Source of the DNA: Salipiger mucosus DSM 16094
Lineage (GTDB): Bacteria > Pseudomonadota > Alphaproteobacteria > Rhodobacterales > Rhodobacteraceae
Assembly: GCF_000442255.1 (NCBI RefSeq)
Contig: NZ_KE557274.1
Coordinates: 549,311-613,310, forward strand
DNA: 64,000 bases
Direction: 5' to 3'
Positions 15,415 to 22,803 of this stretch are shown one piece after another (the first letter of the stretch is position 1; each line of letters opens with the position of its first letter). The notes beneath the pieces are model-generated. The model had not been told where the DNA came from. It worked only from the letters and a program-made list of their open reading frames with translations, and did no database searches. A program made the position numbers and the translations under genes.

Positions 15415-15702
15415 TCACTCGGCCGCGACTGCGGCGGTCTGGCCGCTGCGCCCGAGGTGGATCAGGCAGGTTGTGCGCAGGAGCGAGGTGAAATTCTCGG
15501 GCTCTCCGCGCAGTTCGAGCACTTCGGAATGCAGGGTCGACAGGAAATGGGGTGTCGACATTCCCTGGTTCCTCGCGATCTCGTCGAGCGTGTCCCAGAA
15601 GGCGTTTTCCAGCCGGATGCTGGTGCTTTGCCCGTTGAGGCGAAGGCGTCTGGTTGTCGATGCGTAGCGTGCGGGGTCCTGACCCGCGAAGACTTGACAC
15701 AT
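15415..15702 (-). CDS. Ribbon-helix-helix domain protein (95 aa)
   Basis: Start at 15702 is set by GGAGG 8-10 bases upstream; a longer open reading upstream has no coding character. The product contains RRLRLNGQSTSIRLENAFWD, where the STSIRLE strand is typical of the RHH_4 family, followed by the two helices (LDEIARNQGMSTPHFLSTLH, then LRTTCLIHLGRSG). Probable small transcriptional regulator or DNA-binding protein. It sits alone between the GMC operon and a secreted-protein gene, all on the minus strand. Confidence 0.8.
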   Translation of the reverse strand: MCQVFAGQDPARYASTTRRLRLNGQSTSIRLENAFWDTLDEIARNQGMSTPHFLSTLHSEVLELRGEPENFTSLLRTTCLIHLGRSGQTAAVAAE

Positions 15703-15911
15703 GAGTTGGTCCTCCCATCGGTTACGGGAAGTGCGCGACGCACACTTTCGACCGTGCCGATACCAGGGGATGGTCTCACTGGAACCGCTCCCGGTCAAAT
15801 CTGTTCGACCAGGCGAGGGTCCGCTGGCGTACATCGGAGCAAAGCTTCTTCGGCTCGCGCGTTGTGAATCGAGGCGGGAGCATACGACGTCGGACAGTCG
15901 TTCCGCGTCAT

Positions 15912-15962
15912 GCTCCCTCCTCCTGACGGAGACGGTCCAGCTGTCGGTCAGGAGGAGGGAGC
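15912..15962. terminator. Perfect 16-bp inverted repeat with polypurine arm
   Basis: GCTCCCTCCTCCTGAC (15912-15927) and GTCAGGAGGAGGGAGC (15947-15962) are perfect complements with a 19-base loop, and the stem continues as CGTC/GACG after a two-base bulge. It is 28 bases downstream of the secreted-protein stop (minus strand), so it is best read as that gene's terminator. One arm contains tandem anti-Shine-Dalgarno-like CCTCC. Confidence 0.55.
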
Positions 15963-15989
15963 GACGCACAGCTGGACCAATGGCAGACG

Positions 15990-16577
15990 TCAGTGCGTCA
16001 TGTGATGCTCGCAAGTCACCGCTGGATTGAACGGCTCCAGGTCTCCGTTCGGGTTTTCCCTGAAGAGCCACACATGCTGATCGAAATGCGGCTCGAAGCC
16101 GTGGGCCTCGTCCGCCACGGTCGCCAGGTCGTCAGCCATGGCATCCCACATCCGGCCGTTGATCTCGGGATGAGCGTGTCCGGTTTCAGCCCAGGCCGCT
16201 TGCCAGACCAGGTTCTCGATCCCCACGAGTTCGAGTGACCCGTCCTCCTGCGGTTCGTAGAGCAGAATGGCCGGGGCCATCCAATCCGTATGGATGCCGT
16301 TGCCGTTGACGCGAGGCTTGTCCCCGGTGATCCCCAGCAGCGCTGGCTGAAGGTAGTGGATGCCCATGCCCCCAAGCTCTGCTGGCAACCCCTCGGCCGC
16401 GGCCGAGACGCAATGCCCTGACGGATCAGGAATATAGCCGTCGGCAAGCGCCACCTCGACGTCCTTGTATTTCTCCATGGCGGCTCTCAGCGCGTCCAGA
16501 TCCACGTCCTCGGCCCACCCGGCTCCGGGAAAACTCAACGAGAGCATCATTGCACCTACAACAGAAAATCGTCTCAT
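15990..16577 (-). CDS. Secreted histidine-rich protein of unknown function (195 aa)
   Basis: ATG 16577 follows GGGAGGAG. Residues 1-23 form a Sec signal peptide (MRRFSVVGAMMLSLSFPGAG, cut near GWA-ED). The mature protein has conserved-looking His, Glu and Cys residues: HCVSAAAEGLPAELGGMGIHY, NGNGIHTDWMAP, ETGHAHPEINGRMWDAM, HGFEPHFDQHVWLF, and a tail ending TCEHHMTH. The pattern suggests a periplasmic metal-binding protein. The family was not identified. Monocistronic, with a strong hairpin downstream. Confidence 0.7.
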   Translation of the reverse strand: MRRFSVVGAMMLSLSFPGAGWAEDVDLDALRAAMEKYKDVEVALADGYIPDPSGHCVSAAAEGLPAELGGMGIHYLQPALLGITGDKPRVNGNGIHTDWMAPAILLYEPQEDGSLELVGIENLVWQAAWAETGHAHPEINGRMWDAMADDLATVADEAHGFEPHFDQHVWLFRENPNGDLEPFNPAVTCEHHMTH

Positions 16578-16833
16578 GTCTTCTCCTCCCTTGGCGTGTG
16601 CGACGGGGCCAGGCTTGTCCGGCTCGATGCGGGACGGCCCTCGAGACTCACGGCACCAGTCTACCACGAGACGCTACGAACCATCGCGGGAAACGTCTTG
16701 CTGACCGCAAATGGCACGGGCCGGCACCTGTCCGCTGTGCCGCACGGTAAAGTCGTCTCGGTGGTGCGATTTTGCCTGAAACTTTCCAGAAACCACGCAC
16801 CTGTACCCGAGATCCGGAAAACAGAGGTGCCGC

Positions 16834-17871
16834 ATGTCCGATCTTCAGACCCCGATTGACGCTCTCCTGGCCGAAGGCTTCGCCGCGGGCATGAAAACCT
16901 GGGACGGGCAGTTCTTCCACCGAGAATTGAACGGTGACGAGGAGATCGCGGTATACGTGACCGAGCGCACCTTCCCGGCCAACACATCCGGAATGAATAT
17001 CTGGCTCCAGGACAGTCGCAATGCGCGACCGAAGCATCGCGAAGACGTTCTGATGGCGGATTCCGATGATCCGGCAACTGACATGCTCGACCGGATCGCC
17101 TGCCTTGAAGCCTTCACGGCAGACAGTCTTGTCGAGGCGGTCTGCACCATCCAAAAGCGTCTTGGCCGATCCTACTCGGATGTGGCGCACAAGGCATTCC
17201 CGCCGGACGATCCGAAGGCCCACAAGCAATACCACCGGCTGCAGGAATATCTCGAGGCTGAACGCCGGCGCGTGGCCGTCGGCGACCCGGCGCAGCGCAG
17301 AGCAACCATTCCCGCTCTCGACGGGAAGGTAACGCCGGGCCTGATCTACCAGGCCAGCGGCTTCGGTCTGGCCGACGAGAAACCCGGCTTCACCCGTCGC
17401 ACTCGCTCGCTTCGAGACCAAGGCCAGGAGATCTGGGTTTCCCGCATCGAGACCTTCGACAGCGTGCCGCGGACGCAGGCGGGCCCGTCGGAAGGATATG
17501 TGGTCTCGTTCTGTGAGGAGGCAGATGCCGGAATCGGGTTCCATCACCACATCCCGGAAGACGAAGGTGGCCTTGTCGACCAGGAGCGGGCCTACATGCT
17601 GGCGGCCGCGGTCGAGGCCAGCCGGAAACCGTTCGTGGCGGACGGTGCGGAGTTCCTGGCAACGGTCCTGAGTGGCGAACGCAACAACGGACACACCGTC
17701 AAGAAGGCTTTCGACATGGTCCACGAGGACCGCTACGAGGAGCTCGGGGCAGGGGACGACGAGCTGCTCTGGTGGCAGTTCATGGATGACCTGCACGAGC
17801 GCACCTACGGCTTCAGCTACGAGGTCGAGAACTTCCTGGAGCCCGAACGCGAAGCAGCGCCGGCTATGTGA
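16834..17871 (+). CDS. Hypothetical protein (345 aa)
   Basis: Unrecognised. GAGGTG lies five bases before ATG 16834. The product is soluble and acidic, with MKTWDGQFFHREL near the start, a middle helix-rich region (YHRLQEYLEAERRRVAVGD), ETFDSVPRTQAGPSEGYVVSF, and a C-terminal segment with WWQFMDDLHERTYGFSYE. No signal peptide or known catalytic motif. It is followed after 73 bases by the Doc module, but nothing ties it to toxin function. The 256-base gap upstream (16578-16833) shows nothing beyond promoter-length DNA. Confidence 0.65.
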   Translation: MSDLQTPIDALLAEGFAAGMKTWDGQFFHRELNGDEEIAVYVTERTFPANTSGMNIWLQDSRNARPKHREDVLMADSDDPATDMLDRIACLEAFTADSLVEAVCTIQKRLGRSYSDVAHKAFPPDDPKAHKQYHRLQEYLEAERRRVAVGDPAQRRATIPALDGKVTPGLIYQASGFGLADEKPGFTRRTRSLRDQGQEIWVSRIETFDSVPRTQAGPSEGYVVSFCEEADAGIGFHHHIPEDEGGLVDQERAYMLAAAVEASRKPFVADGAEFLATVLSGERNNGHTVKKAFDMVHEDRYEELGAGDDELLWWQFMDDLHERTYGFSYEVENFLEPEREAAPAM

Positions 17872-17944
17872 CCGGCGCGGTTTGTCGATTTCAGGCGCCG
17901 ATGATAGTTTTCCGGGAAGGCAGCCGAAACCCAAGAGCTTCAAC

Positions 17945-18112
17945 ATGACCGATCAGAACAAAGACCAGACGTCCGAGACCGAGGACGCGACCCAGGAAGA
18001 GAAGACGGCGCGGCAAAGGTTCCTCAGCCCTGCCCAGCGCAAGCTTCTCCAGGGCGGCATGCGGAGCTTGCAGGAGAACGGACCAACTTACGATGATCTC
18101 AAGAACCGCTGA
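17945..18112 (+). CDS. Small protein upstream of Doc, probable antitoxin (55 aa)
   Basis: Begins MTDQNKDQTSETEDATQEEK, then a basic helix RQRFLSPAQRKLLQGGMRSL and ENGPTYDDLKNR. It overlaps the doc start by 20 bases, so translation is coupled. Position and size fit the antitoxin of a Doc/Fic module; it does not resemble Phd. The N-terminal half is acidic and probably disordered, as is common for antitoxins. Confidence 0.65.
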   Translation: MTDQNKDQTSETEDATQEEKTARQRFLSPAQRKLLQGGMRSLQENGPTYDDLKNR

Positions 18113-18587
18113 CGACAATCCACTGGCAGTCGAGGACGAGCTCGGAATTCCGAATTGCGATACGCTCGTGATCTTCCACGACATCGAGGTGGGCCGCTCC
18201 GGTGGTCTGCCGGGGCTGCGTGACGAAGGCCTTCTGGAATCCGCTGTCGGGAGTGTCGTCAACGCCATGTCTTTCGATCCGTCCATGGACCAGGTCGATG
18301 CGGCGGCGAAGCTCGCCTTCGGCATAATGAAGAACCACCCATTCGCCGACGGCAACAAGCGCACCGCACTGGGCGCGGCCGAGATGACACTCCGCGGCGC
18401 CGGTTACCGCATCAAGGAAGACTTCAAGACCATCGCCGATGCCATTGTCGATTTTGCCGCCAACGCGAAGGATCACACTGCGATGTCTGACTGGCTCCGG
18501 GAGCGCCTCGAGGTGACCATGGACAATGCGCTCGGAGAGGCCCCCGCCGGAATCCGAACCGCGTTCTCCGAGCTCTCCGTCCGGTAA
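18093..18587 (+). CDS. doc: Doc-type toxin of the Fic superfamily
   Basis: Doc proteins phosphorylate elongation factor Tu; Fic relatives transfer AMP. The product (164 aa) contains HDIEVGRSGGLPGLRDEGLLESAV, typical of Doc, and the core motif HPFADGNKRTA (HPFxDGNKRTA) near residue 80. The length is slightly more than the 126 aa of P1 Doc. It overlaps a 55-residue probable antitoxin and is followed by a frameshifted ADP-ribosyltransferase-like gene. Plasmid maintenance or phage defence are the likely roles. Confidence 0.88.
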   Translation: MISRTADDNPLAVEDELGIPNCDTLVIFHDIEVGRSGGLPGLRDEGLLESAVGSVVNAMSFDPSMDQVDAAAKLAFGIMKNHPFADGNKRTALGAAEMTLRGAGYRIKEDFKTIADAIVDFAANAKDHTAMSDWLRERLEVTMDNALGEAPAGIRTAFSELSVR

Positions 18588-18659
18588 CTTCCGGCGGTCG
18601 TGTGACTAGCATGCCGGTGCCGACCTCCTTCGTGTCATCCAACAAGAAGGGGCGGTGTG

Positions 18660-19092
18660 ATGACGGACATTCCGCGCAGAGCCACGTTCTTCCATGGCAC
18701 CAAGACTGACTTCGACGCGTTCGATCTCGACCGGTGTGGATCTCGCTCAGACGGCGCCTCGAATGGTGCGCTCGGCGTCTGGATGGCAAATGAGTACTGG
18801 CTTGGTGAGCGCTTCGCCGGAGACCATGGCATTGTCATGGAGGTTCACTGCAAGCCGGTCCCAAGCTACCGGATGTCCGTCCAGGAGCACGCTCACGGAC
18901 AAGGCCGACGCACGGCAAGATCCGCAGGCCTATTTTCATGACCTTCGCGACCAAATGGTCGGTGCGGGATATGGCGCCGTCGAGATCGTCGAGACGGATG
19001 GCACTTCCCACATGAGCGTGCTCCTGGACATGGACGCCATCACGCACATCGAGAAGCACGAGCTCGCAGCCCATCCGGCACCTGGGCCCTGA
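18660..19092 (+). pseudogene. Frameshifted ADP-ribosyltransferase-like gene
   Basis: Frame one reads MTDIPRRATFFHGTKTDFD, then GVWMANEYWLGERFAGDHG and PSYRMSVQE. The coding sense continues in another frame as LTDKADARQDPQAYFHD, MVGAGYGAVEIVETDGTSHM and ITHIEKHELAAHP. The switch occurs near 18880-18895. FHGT and the following W-A-x-x-x-x-A pattern resemble ART/PolyVal-type ADP-ribosyltransferase domains seen in toxins. One base gained or lost explains the break; a sequencing error is possible. It lies 72 bases after doc on the same strand. Confidence 0.6.
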
Positions 19093-19108
19093 CCCCCGGT
19101 TTGTTGTT

Positions 19109-19576
19109 TCAGACCAGCAAGGAGACGATGTAGGCGCCATAGACGCCTCCCGTCAGCTGGAACCCGAAAACGGCGTAGGAACCGGCCTTCAGGACTATTG
19201 GGACCTCGAGATCCCCCTTCCGCATGGTCAGCAGGCGTTCGTGTCCCATCACCAGTTTGAGGTGCCTCGACGAGAGCGAGATCAGGACGATGACGCTGGC
19301 AATGAACAGGCTTCCGGAGAGGATGATCATCGGAATGCCGAGGATCGGAATGGTGAACGACCACATCGTGAGCGACAGGAAGGCCATCGCGGCGGATCCG
19401 GACGAGGTCTTGAGGTAGGCGAGGTACTGCAGCTGGATCGCGACCCCGGGTATGGTGCCGGATGACGCCGTCGGTTCTCCGTGCTTGAGCCTGGTGAAGG
19501 CCTCGATGGCGAAAGACGCCGCCAGGAGCACAATTCCAGATAGTGCGCACATCCACTGGAGCGTCGGAAGATCCAT
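19109..19576 (-). CDS. Inner-membrane protein of unknown function (155 aa)
   Basis: ATG 19576 (MDLPTLQWMCALSG) follows a GGGA-containing leader; the longer open frame upstream reads into the Fic region and has no coding character. Four hydrophobic segments are visible: SGIVLLAASFAIEAF, MAFLSLTMWSFTIPILGIPM, LFIASVIVLISLSS, and AGSYAVFGFQLTGGVYGAYI near the C-terminus. A basic loop (SRHLKLVMGHERLLTMRKGD) lies between the third and fourth. No family recognised. It is divergent from fic and may share its promoter region. Confidence 0.65.
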   Translation of the reverse strand: MDLPTLQWMCALSGIVLLAASFAIEAFTRLKHGEPTASSGTIPGVAIQLQYLAYLKTSSGSAAMAFLSLTMWSFTIPILGIPMIILSGSLFIASVIVLISLSSRHLKLVMGHERLLTMRKGDLEVPIVLKAGSYAVFGFQLTGGVYGAYIVSLLV

Positions 19577-19667
19577 TTTGCACCCGTCCCTTGGTTTCCT
19601 GGGCGGCGGTATCATCGCTTGCGGAACGGCGAAAGACGGGGCTTGGGCGCCGTGCCGGTCTGTTCCC

Positions 19668-19760
19668 AACCTACAACATGGCGCCGCTTCATGGCCTATA
19701 TTGAATGTTATGGCCTTAAAATATAATGTGGCGGATATACTCGTCACCATGTTGTAGGTT
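19668..19760 (+). promoter_or_regulatory. fic promoter enclosed by a 14-bp inverted repeat
   Basis: AACCTACAACATGG (19668-19681) and CCATGTTGTAGGTT (19747-19760) are perfect inverted copies 65 bases apart. Between them are TTGAAT (19701) and TATAAT (19722), a promoter-like pair with a 15-base spacer pointing to fic. The right arm ends four bases before the GTG start and includes its only ribosome-binding-like sequence. Likely a looped operator; a small palindromic element is the alternative. Confidence 0.6.
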
Positions 19761-19764
19761 TTCG

Positions 19765-20943
19765 GTGAACCAGAATGGCCTCTCTGCGGCGGTCCGCGCC
19801 CGTCTGAAACACTACCCCGCGCCGCACGCCGCTCATTTCGGCGTCGTGCCCGCTCCGCCAACGCGTGGCGCCGTGCGCATCGGCGGCCCGGAAACAGGGC
19901 AGCGCGTTGCAGAGGCGGACCGTGCGCTTGCCCGGCTCTCAACGCAGACGCGAGCCGGCAGTGCCTTTGCCCTGACGCGGATCCTGGAGCGTCAGGAAGC
20001 CGTGAGCAGCTCGTCCATCGAAGGGACGAACAGCACGCTCGATGCGCTTCTCGAGCTCGAGGAGGACGGTGACGGCGACGAGGACGCCAAGGAAACACGG
20101 GGTGTCACATTGGCGCTCGATCATGGATTGGCAGAGATCCGCGATAGACGGCACGACGCGTTCGAGGTGCCGATGGTTCTGGAGCTCCACCGGCGCCTGG
20201 CCGCGGACATGGCTGGTTTCCGTGGAACGCCTGGCGTTCTTCGGACCGAGGTTGTCTGGATTGGCGGGCATGGAAGGGATCCATCGACGTCGACCTGGAA
20301 CCCGCCCCCGCCCGATGACGTGCCGGCCTGCATCGAAGACAACATGGCGTACATGCGTGCCGAGCCCGAGGACATCTCGCAGATCGCGGTGATCGTCCGT
20401 GCCGCCGTGGCGCACGCCCATTTCGAGGCTGTTCACCCGTTTCAGGACGGCAACGGCCGGATCGGGCGCCTGATGCTTCCGCTCGCCTTCGCGGCGGACG
20501 GCCATGCGCCCCTCTATCTCTCACCGTGGATCGAGGCCCACAAGACTGACTACTACGAAGCCCTGAAGAGCGCCCAGCAGAGGCTGGATCACGGACCGAT
20601 CATTGATCTTCTTGCGCGCGCGGTCATTGGCACCGAGCAGGAGTTCAATGCAACCGTGGCCGCCGTGGATGCGGTCGAGGAGGAGTGGCGAACAAGGTTT
20701 CGACTGCGCAGGAACTCCACCGCCGAGCGTGCTCTTCATCTCTTGAAGGCATACCCGGTGTTGCGCGCCCGGACTCTTGCTGATCGGCTGGGCGTCAGTT
20801 TCAAGGCGGCCTCCGACGGGCTGTCGCGACTGGAAGTCCTTGGCGTGGTCGAGGAAAAGACAGGCTACGCGCGCAACCGGATCTTTGTGGCGACCAGGTT
20901 GCTAAGGATCCTGTCGCGGCCATTCGGAGCAACGCCGGATTGA
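19765..20943 (+). CDS. Fic-family protein with C-terminal winged helix
   Basis: Probable AMP-transferase. The start is taken as GTG 19765 (VNQNGLSAAVRARL); codons further upstream lie inside the inverted repeat. The N-terminal domain carries the inhibitory-helix motif SSSSIEGTN ([S/T]xxxE[G/N]), so it is a class II, self-inhibited Fic. The catalytic motif HPFQDGNGRIGR is complete (about residue 235). The C-terminal 60 residues (LRARTLADRLGVSFKAASDGL, then LEVLGVVEEKTGYARNRIF) look like a winged HTH, which could bind the flanking inverted repeat for autoregulation. 392 aa. Confidence 0.9.
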   Translation: MNQNGLSAAVRARLKHYPAPHAAHFGVVPAPPTRGAVRIGGPETGQRVAEADRALARLSTQTRAGSAFALTRILERQEAVSSSSIEGTNSTLDALLELEEDGDGDEDAKETRGVTLALDHGLAEIRDRRHDAFEVPMVLELHRRLAADMAGFRGTPGVLRTEVVWIGGHGRDPSTSTWNPPPPDDVPACIEDNMAYMRAEPEDISQIAVIVRAAVAHAHFEAVHPFQDGNGRIGRLMLPLAFAADGHAPLYLSPWIEAHKTDYYEALKSAQQRLDHGPIIDLLARAVIGTEQEFNATVAAVDAVEEEWRTRFRLRRNSTAERALHLLKAYPVLRARTLADRLGVSFKAASDGLSRLEVLGVVEEKTGYARNRIFVATRLLRILSRPFGATPD

Positions 20944-21061
20944 AGGTCCCGATTTTACCGATCTCCAATGGCCTCTCTACGGCTGCCCGCCACATCGTCC
21001 TCGACTGCTGCCCGCCAGGCGTCCGCGACGTCGGCTCCGGGGACGAAGCTGACGTTACCAA

Positions 21062-22225
21062 TCAGAGGTTTCTCCAAGTGAGGAGAGCGCCGACTGTCAC
21101 GGAGACAGCAGCCACGCTGGTTACGCCCGCAAAACCAAAAGAGGTAAAGAGCGGCCCCATGATTGCAGGGCCGGCGAAAACGGCCGAGTAGGTGACAGCG
21201 CTGTTGAGCCCCATCACTGCACCGCGCGCGGCTTCCGCCTGCCGGTTCAGGGAGACCACGAGGGCATTCAGACCCAGCTGGTTCAATCCGCCCCAGATAA
21301 CGGCAGCTGCGAAGGCCAAAGCCGGGGACATCAGCGCGAAGCGCCATCCCCCATAGCTCAACACGAGACAAACGAAGATCGACAGCATATAGGCTCGAGA
21401 GATACGTGGTGCCAGTATGCCCAACCCGATGCCGGCCACCCCGAAACCGATCCCGTAGGCCAGCACGAACAGGCCGGCTCCCTGGGCATCGACGCTGAAG
21501 GCGTGGCGCAAGCCCTCGCCGTAGAATGCGAAGCTGCCGTAGAATGCCGTCATGTAGGCGAACATGATCACCAGCAAGGTCGGCACCCCCGGGAGTTTGG
21601 CCGCCCGCCAGGGGCCGGCGGGGCCGGAAACCGCATTGCGCACGCGGGGCAAGGTCATGAACAGACACCCGGCCGTCAGCAGGGATACCCCCGACAGCAG
21701 AGCGTAGACCATGCGCCACCCCGATTGCTCTGCGACGAACGCCGCCAAGGGCACTGCCACCACCAGAGAGATCGCCCATCCCGTAAGCACGACGCCAAGT
21801 CGAGCGGGCGCCCGGCCTTCCGGCGCGGTCGCGGCGGTGGTGGCGTAGGCACCGGGCAGCAGCACGCCGGTTGCCAGCCCGGCAACGGCCTGTGACGCGC
21901 AGAGCCAGACCCACCCCGGACTCATGCCGCTCAAAGCCTGGGCCAGGGCCAGAAGGAGGGCGCCGCCACCCAGGACACGGCCGGCGGACCATCGGTCGAT
22001 CATCGTGGCGAAGCCGAGCGCGGAGAGGGCAGTGGCCGCACCGAAGACCGAGATCGCCCATGCCACCTGCGCGGGATACGCGCCGAGATCCGCCGCGACG
22101 TTGGAAAGGATCGGGCTGAGAACGAACGAGTTGGCGCCCACCATCATCACCCCCATCAAGAGAGCCGGGACGCGCAAGGCAAGGAGAATATTGTTCTGCT
22201 TTTTTGCGTTACTACTGTATGTCAT
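21062..22225 (-). CDS. MFS transporter (probable exporter)
   Basis: About twelve hydrophobic segments in 387 residues, with major facilitator features: a loop-2 motif GFATMIDRWSAGRVLGGG after TM2 and PGAYATTAATAPEGRAPARLG between TM4 and TM5. It resembles drug/metabolite efflux members of the DHA1 type rather than a nutrient symporter. It is divergent from an Lrp/AsnC regulator with 53 bases between, a layout common for amino-acid exporters under Lrp-type control. Convergent with fic at its 3' end. Confidence 0.85.
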   Translation of the reverse strand: MTYSSNAKKQNNILLALRVPALLMGVMMVGANSFVLSPILSNVAADLGAYPAQVAWAISVFGAATALSALGFATMIDRWSAGRVLGGGALLLALAQALSGMSPGWVWLCASQAVAGLATGVLLPGAYATTAATAPEGRAPARLGVVLTGWAISLVVAVPLAAFVAEQSGWRMVYALLSGVSLLTAGCLFMTLPRVRNAVSGPAGPWRAAKLPGVPTLLVIMFAYMTAFYGSFAFYGEGLRHAFSVDAQGAGLFVLAYGIGFGVAGIGLGILAPRISRAYMLSIFVCLVLSYGGWRFALMSPALAFAAAVIWGGLNQLGLNALVVSLNRQAEAARGAVMGLNSAVTYSAVFAGPAIMGPLFTSFGFAGVTSVAAVSVTVGALLTWRNL

Positions 22226-22278
22226 AAGCCCTGATCACGCGACGAACCCGATAAGTTCAAGAGTGAAAGGAGGACGGA

Positions 22279-22785
22279 GTGACAGAAACGAACGGCATTC
22301 GAAGATCCCCCTCTCATCCGTCCGGACTCGACCGGATCGACCGAATACTGTTAAGGCTTCTCGCCGAGCGCGCAGATCGCTCTTATGCTGATCTTGCCGA
22401 GGCTGTTCATCTGTCTCCGCCCGCGGTCCACGAACGCGTCAAACGTATGCGTCGCGATGGCGTCATCCGCCAAACGGTCGCACAGCTCGATGGCGAAAAG
22501 ATCGGATGCCCGCTCCTCGCCTTCGTTCATGTCATGACCGAGGGCTGGGGCATGACGGCACCGACCGAAGCGCTGCGCGACCTGGCGGATGTGGAAGAGA
22601 TACACACCGTTGCCGGGGACGCCTGCCTGATCCTGAAACTTCGATGCAGCGGCCCGGCGGGCCTGGAACGACTCCTCTTGCGAATACAGTGCATCGACGG
22701 GGTGCGTTCGACCCACAGCTACGTCGTCCTCGGCACCTACCTCGAACGGGGTCCAATGCCGGAACTGTCCGAGCCCGCCACCTAA
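22279..22785 (+). CDS. Lrp/AsnC-family transcriptional regulator
   Basis: GTG start at 22279 with AAGGAGG five bases upstream. The N-terminal HTH is clear (LDRIDRILLRLLAERADRSY, then LAEAVHLSPPAVHERVKRMR) and is followed by the RAM domain ending KLRCSGPAGLERLLLRIQ and GVRSTHSYVVLGTYLERGP. 168 residues, normal length. Probably controls the divergent MFS gene in response to an amino acid. A decayed 3' part of a close relative lies next to gdh at 11755-11862. Confidence 0.92.
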   Translation: MTETNGIRRSPSHPSGLDRIDRILLRLLAERADRSYADLAEAVHLSPPAVHERVKRMRRDGVIRQTVAQLDGEKIGCPLLAFVHVMTEGWGMTAPTEALRDLADVEEIHTVAGDACLILKLRCSGPAGLERLLLRIQCIDGVRSTHSYVVLGTYLERGPMPELSEPAT

Positions 22786-22803
22786 TCGAATGAGGAGGAA
22801 GGG

